In this document: positions 9,122 through 18,892 of the stretch, in pieces
How the letters are laid out: every line of letters starts with the position of its first letter
Numbering within the stretch: the stretch's first letter is position 1
Origin: Sphaerospermopsis torques-reginae ITEP-024
GTDB lineage: Bacteria > Cyanobacteriota > Cyanobacteriia > Cyanobacteriales > Nostocaceae
Length of the DNA stretch: 64,000 bases
NCBI RefSeq assembly: GCF_019598945.1
Contig: NZ_CP080598.1
Span: forward strand, 4,526,001-4,590,000
Direction: 5' to 3'
Notes under the pieces: model-generated
What the model was told of the DNA's origin: nothing
The model's input: only the letters and a program-made list of their open reading frames with translations
The model's database searches: none
Program-made: the position numbers and the translations under genes

Positions 9122-10543
9122 CTAAATATGAATTAAGTTTTTATTTCCTATCTGTAATTTTAATCTTTCATTTTCAATTCTTAACCTCTCATTTTCCTGT
9201 TCTAACATCATCACCATATCTTGTAAATCTTCCACTTTCGATTTTTTCTTAATTGCTTCCTCAATTGCAACCTTGCGATTTTCTAAACTAAACCACTTTT
9301 GATAAATGGATGTGTGCATATTTACAGAATGACCCAAATTATCAGCAGCAGCTTTAATTGGAATCCCCATTAAATGCGCTCGAATTGCCCAAGCGTGACG
9401 TAAATCATAGGGTTTAAATCCAATACCTACAAATCTAAACCATCTATCAGTACCATGTCGCGCTGCATTAATTTCTTTACTGGTTATTTTATCTTGAATT
9501 TTCCATTTTAATAATTCAATTGCTTCTAAATCTGTTTTTAAATTAAACTCTTTTACCCAATGGGGATATAATGGTAAAGCGTCCCTTTCTCCGGTTTTAC
9601 ATTCTTCATTCACTCGCCATGTATTCATGGTATTTTCTGAAGATAACCACCAATCTAAATCCGGTTTTACAAATATTTCAATGGGTCTTAAACCATAGGT
9701 TGCTAACATTCCATAAACCCATCTCCACAATTTCCAATTATTTCTATCTTCCCTAGTTATTAACTTACTGGGACGGTTAAGGGCGTAATTTTCAAACTTA
9801 AAATATTCCTTCTCTATTTGTGTATCTGTAGGTATATCTCGTTTACGTTTTGCAGTAGCTTTAATTTTTAAATTGCTTAATTCAGGAATTTCTAAACCAG
9901 AACATTTACACAAAACGCGAATTACTTTAATTAACTCATTTTTCACACTATCCGAAGATTGGCAGTTTTGCACAGCTTCAATAAAATTAGCATTAATCGC
10001 TGGTTTATCCTTGGGTAAATGCTTTTGAGCAATATAAAAATAACTACTAAAGGTATTTTCACTTTTTAAAGTTCGTTTCCGAGTTTGAAAATAATTTTTC
10101 TCGAAATCTGCAACTAAATCACCAATAGTTTTTAAACTAGCTTTAATCCGAGTTTTTCCTAAATATTTCTCATTCCATTGAAATTGTTTTCTAGCAATTA
10201 ACTTTCCTAACTCATAAGCTTCTTCTTCCGCAGTATTCAAACCATCAAAATTAAAAGGAATACCCAGAGAAATATCATATTGTTTTGTACCGCTACCGTT
10301 TTTATCAATATCCCCTGGTTTAATAGGTAAAGTGCATCTCAACTGTAAAGAATTGCCAGATTTGCGGATATAAACACCAACATTAGCCGCTTTTAATCTA
10401 CCATTAATTGCTTTTAATTCTGTAGTTAATTTTGCCGTTAGATGATTTTCTTGTTCATTTACTGCTTGCATTCTACCTAAATATCCCCCATCGGTAATAG
10501 CTGTTTGGTGAAAATCGGCAAATGCTTCCTGTGTTCTGTCCAT
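9122..10543 (-). CDS. XisA-type tyrosine recombinase of the nifH element
   Basis: 473 residues from ATG 10543. The C-terminal catalytic domain has Arg-I in YGLRPIEIF, the box II segment KPYDLRHAWAIRAH, LGHS and the nucleophile Tyr in IYQKWFSLENRK. In box II, Tyr replaces the usual His of the RHRY tetrad, as described for XisA/XisC excisases. A C-terminal heptad region (EQENERLRIENERLKLQI) is a likely coiled coil. The protein is clearly homologous to the recombinase at 24409-25713. Its gene starts 110 bp from the nifH junction and reads away from nifH, so it most likely excises the nifH element in developing heterocysts. Confidence 0.9.
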   Translation of the reverse strand: MDRTQEAFADFHQTAITDGGYLGRMQAVNEQENHLTAKLTTELKAINGRLKAANVGVYIRKSGNSLQLRCTLPIKPGDIDKNGSGTKQYDISLGIPFNFDGLNTAEEEAYELGKLIARKQFQWNEKYLGKTRIKASLKTIGDLVADFEKNYFQTRKRTLKSENTFSSYFYIAQKHLPKDKPAINANFIEAVQNCQSSDSVKNELIKVIRVLCKCSGLEIPELSNLKIKATAKRKRDIPTDTQIEKEYFKFENYALNRPSKLITREDRNNWKLWRWVYGMLATYGLRPIEIFVKPDLDWWLSSENTMNTWRVNEECKTGERDALPLYPHWVKEFNLKTDLEAIELLKWKIQDKITSKEINAARHGTDRWFRFVGIGFKPYDLRHAWAIRAHLMGIPIKAAADNLGHSVNMHTSIYQKWFSLENRKVAIEEAIKKKSKVEDLQDMVMMLEQENERLRIENERLKLQIGNKNLIHI

Positions 10544-10594
10544 ACCCTAGATTTACCCTAATAAAAAAACCGTTCACTCTAGACAATGATTACC

Positions 10595-10604
10595 GCAAAC
10601 ATAG
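10595..10604 (+). other. GCAAACATAG motif, candidate recombinase arm site (nifH element)
   Basis: The 10-mer lies about 50 bp inside the element end. It is followed at the same spacing by AACATT, as in the copy at 27140 in the nifD element. That both ends share it suggests a recognition or accessory site for XisA-type enzymes. This is inference. Confidence 0.4.
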
Positions 10605-10614
10605 TCTAAAATGA

Positions 10615-11115
<501 letters not shown>

Positions 11116-11252
11116 TATTCAGTAATTGAGGAATAGGAAAAAGGAACACTCTACATCACTTCCTTTTTACCTTCCTTTCCTACCCAAGCTTGGGGATTAA
11201 CTTCCCCATCCCTACCCTAAACAATATCTAAAAGAGCTAACAGAGGCCAGAC

Positions 11253-12615
11253 ATGACTCCTCCAGACAACAAGAAGATTGTTGAAGAAAGAAAAGAACTG
11301 ATTAAAGACGTTCTTAAAGCTTACCCCGAAAAGGCTGCTAAGAAGCGCGAAAAGCACCTGAATGTACACGAAGAAGGTAAAACAGATTGTGGTGTTAAAT
11401 CTAACATCAAATCCTTACCTGGTGTAATGACCGCTCGTGGTTGTGCTTATGCAGGTTCTAAGGGTGTGGTTTGGGGTCCTATTAAGGACATGATCCACAT
11501 CAGCCACGGTCCTGTAGGTTGCGGTTACTGGTCTTGGTCTGGTCGTCGCAACTACTACTTAGGTACAACTGGTGTTGATACCTTCGGTACTATGCACTTC
11601 ACTTCTGACTTCCAAGAACGCGACATCGTGTTCGGTGGAGACAAGAAGTTATTGAAACTGATCGAAGAATTAGAAGAATTATTCCCCTTAAACCGTGGTG
11701 TTTCCGTTCAATCTGAATGTCCTATCGGTCTAATCGGGGATGACATCGAAGCGGTTTCTAAGACAGCTGCTAAAAAACTCGGTAAACCCGTTATTCCTGT
11801 ACGTTGCGAAGGTTTCCGTGGTGTGTCTCAGTCTTTGGGTCACCACATCGCTAACGACCAAATCCGTGACTGGGTATTCCCCAGAGCAGACAAAGCTAAG
11901 AAAGACGGTACTCTCAAGTTTGAAGGTACTCCTTACGACGTAGCAATCATCGGTGACTATAACATCGGTGGTGATGCTTGGGCAAGCCGTATCTTATTAG
12001 AAGAAATTGGTTTGCGTGTTGTTGCTCAGTGGTCTGGTGACGGTACTATCAATGAGATGTTGTTGACTCCCAATGTGAAGATCAACCTCATCCACTGCTA
12101 TCGTTCTATGAACTATATCAGCCGTCACATGGAAGAAGCTTATGGTATTCCCTGGATGGAATATAACTTCTTCGGTCCTACCAAGATTGCTGAATCTTTA
12201 AGAGCGATCGCTGCTAAATTTGATTCTAAGATCCAAGAAAACGCTGAGAAAGTTATTGCTAAATATCAGCCTTCTATGGATGCGATCGTTGCTAAGTACC
12301 GTCCTCGTTTGGAAGGTAAGACAGTTGCAATGATGGTTGGTGGTTTACGTCCCCGTCACGTTGTACCCGCTTTCCAAGATTTGGGTATGAAGTTGGTAGG
12401 TACTGGTTATGAGTTCGCTCATAATGACGACTATAAACGTACTACTCACTACATTGAAAACGGTACTATCGTTTATGACGACGTAACCGCTTTTGAATTT
12501 GAAGAGTTCATTAAAGCTCTGAAGCCAGATTTAGTTGCTTCTGGTGTGAAAGAGAAGTACGTATTCCAAAAGATGGGTCTTCCTTTCCGTCAAATGCACT
12601 CTTGGGATTACTCCG
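11253..12615 (+). CDS. nifD: Nitrogenase MoFe protein alpha chain NifD, 5' segment (codons 1-454)
   Basis: Encodes most of NifD. P-cluster cysteines are in [19 protein letters not shown] and [12 protein letters not shown]; FeMo-cofactor ligands are Cys in [10 protein letters not shown] and His449 in RQMHSWDYS. After codon 454 the reading frame enters element DNA and stops at 12635 with the foreign tail ELDDVG. The split lies four residues after the cofactor His ligand. Joining at TACTCCG to 27215-27364 restores a 501-residue protein, the usual length. Until excision the cell can only make a truncated chain. Confidence 0.97.
12609..12615 (+). other. Left recombination core TACTCCG of nifD element
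   Basis: Codons 453-454 plus one base of nifD. It is embedded in GGATTACTCCG (12605-12615), identical to the published 11-bp repeat of Anabaena nifD elements. Confidence 0.9.
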
Positions 12616-12635
12616 AACTTGATGATGTTGGTTGA

Positions 12636-13180
12636 AAGGTGCGGTAATTTCAGGTTTTTGAATTGGGGAATTTTGAGATTTTAATTTTTAGATTAAATTG
12701 ATTTTATTATGTTATATAATAACATTGTTTATGGATAACTGCAAGTAGTAAATCTATGATTTTATCAGTGGTTGAGGGAGTTGTTAATTCTCGATGTTTG
12801 GGAAATTTGTTATATAGAACAACTTTCTTCAAGTGGATTTTTTAGACTAACTAGACTATGTTTAGGCAAAAAATTACTAATTTTTATAAAACTCTCCTCC
12901 CCGAACTTGCTTTCTTGCTTGTTCCTAAACATCTCTTTCAAAGAGGGTTAGGGAGAGGTAAGATAAAGGTTTGGAGAGGGGTTTTAAGTTTAATTAATTA
13001 ATGATGGGGATAACCTGCTATAAATCACATTAATATTTATATTGGGATATAATTTGCTATATATAAGTTAATCTAATCTTTAGGTTACTTGGTGTCTCAT
13101 GGTTAATCTAGGTTTTCCAAGGAGAGGTATTGCTTATTGGGGTTTGGGAAGTGCGATCGCTCTCAATTCAATAATTTTCT
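12636..13180. other. Non-coding left end of nifD element
   Basis: About 545 bp without a supported gene. It contains AT-rich palindromic stretches (TTATTATGTTATATAATAACA near 12705) and a GC-richer imperfect repeat of the GGTTAGGGAGAGG / TTTGGAGAGGGGTTTTAAG type near 12947-12987. CTATGTTTAGGC at 12857 resembles the inverse of the GCAAACATAG motif but is not exact. Confidence 0.5.
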
Positions 13181-13644
13181 TCACTCAGATAAAATAATTA
13201 CACTTAAATTATACTTAAATTACACTTAAATTACGGTTCTATGCATAAACGTGCTTGTTCAATTCCTTGTTTACGCTCTGGTTGATTATCTAAATCACGG
13301 ATAAAAACAACAGCTTTAATCTCTCGTGTTTTTTGCAAAAACCGGACTAAATTAAGAACTTTAATAGCTCTTACTCCATCAGCTTTGAAAGGTACACCGT
13401 TACTATCATGACCTAAAAATCTGCTAGGTTTATATTGTAATTGTCCTTTTGCATCTTCAATAATTTTGAGAATATCTCGCCAACAAGAAAATTCTGTTTC
13501 TGACTCTAAACCAGTCCAATGAAAATAATATTGCAAACTATCATCATCTAACCAAGCAAATTTTTCTTTTCAAACTCGCTCGGCTAATTTAGTAGCTGTT
13601 CTTGCATCTGCACCACTTTCAACTATGGCAATAAACTCAGCCAC
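13181..13644 (-). pseudogene. Decayed copy of the TOPRIM-like nuclease gene
   Basis: Near-duplicate of the gene at 19729-20502. It starts with the same GTG context (13644) but has a TGA at 13570-13572 where the intact copy has TTA. It then stays readable (YYFHWTGLESETEFSCWRD up to FIRDLDNQPERKQGIEQARL). About 350 bp of the C-terminal part are replaced by some 40 bp of CTTAAATTA-type repeats, while the final 22 bp around the stop are again identical. The last codons of the preceding ATPase gene are also present (up to about 13694), so this is the remnant of a second ATPase-nuclease module. Confidence 0.88.
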
Positions 13645-13716
13645 TGACTTCTCCTTCTAACACCCAATCTTCCCCTTCTGCATCCCAAAATTCATTTTCT
13701 AGAATATTTTTACAGT

Positions 13717-13953
13717 TCACAATAATTCAGGAATATGTTCATTTTCATAATTTTCTATTAATACACCAATGACTTCCATCAGAGATGTAAGAGGATGAGT
13801 TTCATCTTCACAAATTTGATCAATGAGTGTATCAAGTATATTAACTAAATGTTTATATTCTTCTTCTGTGTGAGGAACAAAAACATTTTCGGCAATGGAT
13901 GACCAAGCTGTGATAGTTTGATTGATATTTAAGGTTTGCATTATTCTTTTCAT
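13717..13953 (-). CDS. HigA-like antitoxin N-terminal domain, short
   Basis: 78 residues. The segment EEEYKHLVNILDTLIDQICE, followed by LTSLMEVIGVLIENYENEH, resembles the N-terminal helical domain of cyanobacterial HigA-type antitoxins, which normally continue into a helix-turn-helix domain to about 130 residues. Here the frame stops at the point where the decayed nuclease copy begins, so the DNA-binding domain may have been cut off. No HigB-type toxin is seen next to it. Confidence 0.5.
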   Translation of the reverse strand: MKRIMQTLNINQTITAWSSIAENVFVPHTEEEYKHLVNILDTLIDQICEDETHPLTSLMEVIGVLIENYENEHIPELL

Positions 13954-14040
13954 TTTCCTTGATCATATTTGTTATGAGTTGATTATTTTGATTTGTCTTG
14001 ATTTTATCACTGGATATTTAGAATGAGGCGATCGCACAAA

Positions 14041-14493
14041 TTACTCTGATTTTTGCGGATCTTCTTCGGGAGGATGCAGTCCACTTTCAACCCATCTTTG
14101 TCGAGATTTTTGAATAAATTTTTCTCCTCGACGTTCATCATTTAGATCAAGACGTTCACAAGTTGCCCTTCCTGTAGGAGTTGTACCAATAATACATAAA
14201 CCGTCAAATGTCCACATAAAATGTTCAGACCAAATTTGCTGACGAGGGTTAAATAAAGGAGTTTCTTTTCCAGTATTGGGATCAATACCTGTAGTGAAGT
14301 TATAGCGTCTTTCGTTGCAACGACGACAGGCCAGAGCAAGATTATCGAGACTATCCGTACCACCCAAAGATTGAGGTTGCAGATGGTCAATAGAAAGGGG
14401 TGCTGTACTGAGAAGTTCAGGGTAGTGACAGTATTCACAGCGACATTGAGCGCGTTGTCTCACCTGCTCATAAAGAGATTTAGGAATGGGCAT
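14041..14493 (-). CDS. HNH endonuclease
   Basis: 150 residues from ATG 14493 (MPIPKSLYEQVRQRAQCRCE). The HNH motif is clear: CEYCH, then APLSIDHLQPQSLGGTDSLD and NLALACRRCNERR, giving a two-CxxC zinc-bound beta-beta-alpha metal site with the catalytic His. The C-terminus is specific to a cyanobacterial HNH group with TGIDPNTGKETPLFNPRQQ and WSEHF. Its start overlaps the end of the small gene at 14480-14728 by 14 bp, so the two are co-translated. Possible defence or selfish nuclease; target unknown. Confidence 0.88.
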   Translation of the reverse strand: MPIPKSLYEQVRQRAQCRCEYCHYPELLSTAPLSIDHLQPQSLGGTDSLDNLALACRRCNERRYNFTTGIDPNTGKETPLFNPRQQIWSEHFMWTFDGLCIIGTTPTGRATCERLDLNDERRGEKFIQKSRQRWVESGLHPPEEDPQKSE

Positions 14494-14728
14494 TTTCTTG
14501 AGCAGCAACAGCAGCGTTAATATAACTGAAGATGTCGTCAAGTTCCCCTATTGCTTCTAATTCTATTGCTTCTTCTGGGGTAAGAGTATTCAATTTATTT
14601 TTATCAAGGAGTTCTTGCATTCGCTCCCCTAGTTTATCGGTAAATTTGAATAGCATAAGGTTTTTAATACGCTTGATACAGATTCCTTCTGGTAGGAATT
14701 GGGAAGGTTTAATGAGTGTAATTGTCAT
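14480..14728 (-). CDS. Small conserved protein paired with HNH nuclease
   Basis: 82 residues, with LGERMQELLDKNKLNTLTPE and EEAIELEAIGELDDIFSYIN, mainly helical and acidic. It overlaps the HNH gene by 14 bp on the same strand. Similar small acidic partners often precede HNH genes in cyanobacteria, so an antitoxin or immunity role is conceivable. No function is established from sequence. Confidence 0.6.
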   Translation of the reverse strand: MTITLIKPSQFLPEGICIKRIKNLMLFKFTDKLGERMQELLDKNKLNTLTPEEAIELEAIGELDDIFSYINAAVAAQENAHS

Positions 14729-14814
14729 AGGTGAATTGTTGTGAGTTTTCTTGATTTTATTATTGGATATTCAGGGTGTCTAAGGTTGTGATATCCACGC
14801 AGCATATCACTAAC

Positions 14815-15570
14815 TCAAGGATTCATTTTAACATATTCAGGAATAAATATTTCTTGGATATCATCAAGGATAATTAAACATCTTTTTTGACCTAAAAGAT
14901 TTAAAAATTGAGTTAATTTATTATTTTCAATATCATGTGAATTGGTAAATTTTAATATTTCTGTAAAGATGTTATCTAAGGAATGAGAGAGTTTAATACT
15001 TTTCCAAATGACTAGATCGAATTTTTGTAAATTTAGATCAATAAAATGTTTAATCAGTGTGGTTTTACCAATGCCAGGTAATCCTAAAATGGAGACAAGG
15101 CGGTTATTTTGGGTGATTAACCAATGAGATAGGGTTTGTAGTTCGGTTTCTCTGCTGTAAAAGTGGGAGATTTTTGGGGATAGGGTTAAATCGTGAGAGT
15201 ATGTTTTTTGGTTATCATCATTTTTTCTATTATTATTATCATCTTTAGTTTGATAAGATGAGCAAAAATTAAAATTATGATTATTATTTTGTATAATTAC
15301 AGGTGATGATGTAATTTGCAGTCTTGATAACATAGAACGGAAATTACGCTTATTAATATCTTCGTCTAATTGTTCCGAAAAAACTTGCCAAAGTTTATAA
15401 CCTACATCTCTCACATGACTTTCACTACGATGACATTGTGCTGCAATTTTCTCATAGGTATATCCATCCCAAACACCTTTAATTACAGTGTCCTGAATAT
15501 CATCTAAGTGTTTTCCTGTCTGGACAAAAACTAATTCATCAGCTAACTCTAAAACTTCTGTAATATCCAT
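14815..15570 (-). pseudogene. NB-ARC (STAND) ATPase, truncated
   Basis: About 251 residues from ATG 15570. The N-terminus (DDIQDTVIKGVWDGYTYEKI, then CHRSESHVRDVGYKLWQVFS) is the helix-turn-helix-like vMAP-associated domain common in cyanobacterial STAND proteins. It is followed by an Asn-rich linker and an NB-ARC core with Walker A VSILGLPGIGKTTLIKHF and Walker B CLIILDDIQEIF. The frame stops right after Walker B. The sensor and winged-helix parts and the usual C-terminal WD40 or TPR repeats are absent, so this is probably a remnant of a roughly 1000-residue sensor protein. Confidence 0.75.
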
Positions 15571-15865
15571 AAAGTGTATATTGTATAAGCATTTCATCTA
15601 TTATAGCTTAATCCCTGTATGTATTATCCGGCATTTTCGGACAATTATATTAATAATTTGTTACAAAACTCCCGATGTAATCAGGTATTTTCCTATAGAA
15701 ACAATAATTTAGTGATCAGACAATTAATCTCAGCAGCCTCTTACTGACTTCCATATTATAAAGGATTTACATAGTCTTTTTAGTACATTACGCCAAGTCT
15801 GATTTGAGACTATCAATAGAGGCTACTACCAATCAAAACTTTATTTAACCCTAATTAACGCAGTT

Positions 15866-16406
15866 ATGAACCATACCATCAAATCAGCATCATTTACGCG
15901 AACTATCAAAAACTTTTCTGCTATGGGACTAGTGGTGTTTTCTTCTTTGATTGCACCCTTTTTTGCACATGAATCTAGCTATGGTTATAGCACTTTTAAC
16001 AAACAGTGTCTCTCAAGAGGAAAAGAGCCAGAAAACTATGATGGCGCAGAGAGCAAGTGCCAATCTAAGTGTTTCCGTAGATGTTCTCGGCATTACTAAC
16101 CTGATCGTATCTAGTATCAAATCTTCCAGAGACCGCAGTGGATTTGTAAAAAATCTCATGAATGGGGCTTTTTATGGTGCAGGTCAGAGGTATAACGTGA
16201 TGGTTTTTAATTTGAGTCAAAATTATGAAGAACGTTTTAGAGGAGTGAAATTCTATGGTTCGGCAGTCTATGATGGTGTCACCTTCGGTATTTGGGTTTT
16301 TGAAGATGGTGAATTCCTTAATCAAGGTGATGGTGGATGGATTAACTGGGCTTTTTCAGGGTGGTTTGACAGAAATGATAAGTATGTAAGATTTAAAAAA
16401 CCATAA
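15866..16406 (+). pseudogene. Small secreted protein, apparently frameshifted
   Basis: Two overlapping plus-strand frames look like one gene. The first (15866-16099) supplies a signal peptide, NFSAMGLVVFSSLIAPFFA. The second, open from 15951 to 16406, carries the globular part (YNVMVFNLSQNYEERF, then YDGVTFGIWVFEDGEF and GDGGWINWAFSGWF). The latter resembles small secreted proteins labelled stress protein in other bacteria. A frame change between about 15960 and 16040 would join them. The second frame could also be translated alone from 15951. Confidence 0.5.
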
Positions 16407-16468
16407 GATACAAGGTTGGGTTGATAAAACCCAACATTAACTTATCTCTATTACTTATTCTGGGTTTC

Positions 16469-16512
16469 ATCCTGTAAATCCTCAAATCCTGGACATCCTG
16501 ATTCAGACAAAT
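16469..16512 (+). repeat. Dispersed 44-bp repeat, copy 1
   Basis: Begins ATCCTGTAAATCCT and ends CTGATTCAGACAAAT. A second copy with one difference is at 53383-53426. Each lies upstream of a gene start. Confidence 0.75.
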
Positions 16513-16549
16513 GCTACAATTAACAAATCACCACAAGGAGTAAAAAACT

Positions 16550-17125
16550 ATGCCCATCATGACAATTAAAGATGTGGAAAAACTGCAAAGTGCTATCAAT
16601 GATGCAGGTTTAGATTATGATCTAGAATTAGAAAATGGGAGCATTTCTATTGTGGGTCCATCAGATATAGTTTCTAGTGAAATTTCTAGTCGTTTAATAG
16701 CTTTTCTCTTTTCTTGGATTAATCCCCGTCGTTTAGGAAGAGTTTTTGATTCTGCGGGTGGTTTTATTTTACCAGATAGCAATTTAACAGCACCAGATGT
16801 TTCTTTTGTGCGTGCTGCAAGGTTGCGTCAAAGTCCCCGTTATTTTGGTGAACTTGTGCCTGATTTAGTAGTAGAAATTAAATCTCAAAGTGATAGAATT
16901 AAAACCTTAGAAAAAAAAGTTATCAATTTTATTAATTTGGGTGCAGTGGTGGGAATTTTAATTGATCCTGATGAAGAAACTGTTACAGTTTATCGTTCTG
17001 AAGGTGAACCGGTCGTTTTTAACAACAATGATGTTTTAACTATTCCTGAACTTTTACCAGGTTGGGAATTACCTATTTCTGAATTATGGCCTCCTGTTTT
17101 TACTGAGGAAGAAATAGAAAGTTAG
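16550..17125 (+). CDS. Uma2 family (DUF820) endonuclease
   Basis: 191 residues with a good AAGGAG site ahead of the ATG. PD-(D/E)XK-like core: LTAPDVSFVRAARLR supplies the Asp, and VPDLVVEIKSQSDRIKTLEK supplies the ExK. Uma2 proteins are extremely numerous in cyanobacteria. They are restriction-endonuclease-like folds of uncertain role, often near mobile DNA. The C-terminus ends in LLPGWELPISELWPP, typical of the family. Apparently intact. Confidence 0.85.
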   Translation: MPIMTIKDVEKLQSAINDAGLDYDLELENGSISIVGPSDIVSSEISSRLIAFLFSWINPRRLGRVFDSAGGFILPDSNLTAPDVSFVRAARLRQSPRYFGELVPDLVVEIKSQSDRIKTLEKKVINFINLGAVVGILIDPDEETVTVYRSEGEPVVFNNNDVLTIPELLPGWELPISELWPPVFTEEEIES

Positions 17126-17352
17126 TTTTAGTTGATTTTCAAATTATGTGTAAGTTGGTAAGGTGTGTAAAACAGATAAGTTAGTAAGAAAAGGATTAAA
17201 TTTATAATCTTTATCATCTGATTATAATCTGACACACCTTTAGGCAAAAGTTAAGAAATAAACGAACCACAGAGAACACAGAGAAATGAGGTTTTAAGAG
17301 AGATTTTCATAATTCTTTATTGGTGGAAATCTTAATATTCTTTTGTTTTCCT

Positions 17353-17940
17353 TTAATCAGGAAAAGCTAAACCAGTGCGCGGATCACGAATATATAAACC
17401 TAGTGTTAAACTCCGCATCACTTCATCCCAAACAGGTATTAATTGTTCTGCTTGATCCGCCCAATAATCAAAGGTAATTAAACACTGAATATTAGAACCT
17501 AAACCTACACAAATTCTAGAATATGCTTCTCTGGGTTCTGCTTGGGTGTCAATAAATTTAATTTGTCCCCACATTATTTTGGCAGTTTGGCGTTTAACTT
17601 GTATGATTTCCCCTGTTTCAATGACATCACGCTTATCATCTTCGATGATTTTTTTTAAGGTGCGTTTGAGGGGAAATAATGTCCAATCATTTGGGGGTAA
17701 ATGATTATAGGAAATTTCTAAACAACAATCATCATTAGGTGGTTTTTTATCTGTGAATTTAAAGGATTTTTCTTTGGGTTCAAATACCCAATCTTGGGGA
17801 ACGTTAAACCGCACTGCACCCCTACCAGCGACAAATATTTTATAATCTTCAGGTCCTTCCCAATGATGGTTTGGATCTAGTTCGAGGGTTTCTTTAATCC
17901 ATTGCAGGTTGCTTTTTTTACGCTTGGACATAATTTTCAT
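17353..17940 (-). CDS. Conserved cyanobacterial protein of unknown function
   Basis: 195 residues; ATG at 17940 or, nine bases later, 17931. Basic N-terminus (SKRKKSNLQWIKETLELDPN), then a mixed alpha/beta body with FNVPQDWVFEPKEKSF and a central LPPNDWTLFPLKRTLKKII. Many Trp/Tyr residues and conserved-looking PRTGLAFPD at the end. It resembles proteins that follow WD-like or secretion genes only loosely, and no domain is recognised. It is transcribed toward 17126 and lies 33 bp downstream of the Uma2 gene on the same strand. Confidence 0.6.
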   Translation of the reverse strand: MKIMSKRKKSNLQWIKETLELDPNHHWEGPEDYKIFVAGRGAVRFNVPQDWVFEPKEKSFKFTDKKPPNDDCCLEISYNHLPPNDWTLFPLKRTLKKIIEDDKRDVIETGEIIQVKRQTAKIMWGQIKFIDTQAEPREAYSRICVGLGSNIQCLITFDYWADQAEQLIPVWDEVMRSLTLGLYIRDPRTGLAFPD

Positions 17941-17973
17941 GTTCTCCTTTGTTTCTAGATTTAAGATTCGAGT

Positions 17974-18558
17974 TTAATTTTCTGTTTCTGTCTCTAATTC
18001 TACACCTTCATATAATAATTCAATGGGAAATTCAAATTCAATGCTTGATAATGTAATTATATCTCCAGTAATGTAGGGATAGTAAAGCCACATTCTCCCT
18101 TCTCCACGACAATAACGCTCAACATATATTTTTTCAGAATCAATTAAGATATATTCTTGTAAGGAGGGAATTGTTAAATAATATCTGAATTTTTCTCCTT
18201 TATCTTTATTGGTTGTACTGGGAGAAAGCACCTCTACAATTAATTTCGGATGTTGAATAAATTTGCGAGCGTTGATATCTTCATGGTGACAACTAACAAC
18301 AAGATCAGGATAGAAGTAGACGCTGTTGGGATTAACTTGTACTTTGACATCTGATACGTTGACTCGACAACCTTGAGGATGGAGATGAGAATATAAAGGT
18401 CTGTAAAGATTGAGAGCAATATCATTATGGGGAATTGTACCACCAGTCATGGCGAAAACTTCGCCGTTGATGTATTCATAGCGAATATCTTGGTTAAGTT
18501 CCCATCTGAGATATTCCTCAAAGGTCATTTTTGGCGGTTTTTGGGGAATGGCGACCAT
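17974..18558 (-). CDS. Uma2 family (DUF820) endonuclease
   Basis: 194 residues: MTFEEYLRWELNQDIRYEYI, then NGEVFAMTGGT, VYFYPDLVVSC and KLIVEVLSPSTTNKDKGEK with the ExxSPST variant typical of the group, and QEYILIDSEKIYVERY at the end. A full-length, canonical Uma2 protein and the second of this family in the element. Its role in the cell is not established. Confidence 0.9.
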   Translation of the reverse strand: MVAIPQKPPKMTFEEYLRWELNQDIRYEYINGEVFAMTGGTIPHNDIALNLYRPLYSHLHPQGCRVNVSDVKVQVNPNSVYFYPDLVVSCHHEDINARKFIQHPKLIVEVLSPSTTNKDKGEKFRYYLTIPSLQEYILIDSEKIYVERYCRGEGRMWLYYPYITGDIITLSSIEFEFPIELLYEGVELETETEN

Positions 18559-18642
18559 ATCAGAATTTTGAGAAGTTTGTTCTGATTATAGCTACAAATT
18601 TAATATTTTTTCTTGATTCACTGGCTGGTTATGTTAATGATT

Positions 18643-18796
18643 GAATTGCTCTTGGTTGGAAAAGAGTCAGACTTTTTGGAAAAATGAAATAGTTAAACCA
18701 GTGTTTTATACACCAGGGGATAATGATTGGACTGATTGCGATCGCGAAAACCTCAAGGTAAGACAATCAGAGTTAGAAAGATTGAATGCTATGTAG
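18643..18796 (+). pseudogene. Remnant of a metallophosphoesterase-like gene
   Basis: A short open stretch reads FYTPGDNDWTDCDRENLK then ELERLNAM before TAG. The TPGDN(E/D)WTDC pattern followed by LERL is characteristic of a secreted metallophosphatase family. No start or upstream domain remains, so this is a relic. Confidence 0.4.
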
Positions 18797-18892
18797 AGAT
18801 GAGAGTTCTTACCTATGGAACATCTCTATATCTCTACAGTGATTCATGTTTAGTTTCACCAACCTGCTATTTTTCTGATGAAACAGGTGATT

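Noticed and set aside
12616-12635. Natural NifD C-terminus ELDDVG
   Set aside because: These codons are element DNA; the true C-terminus is at 27215-27364.
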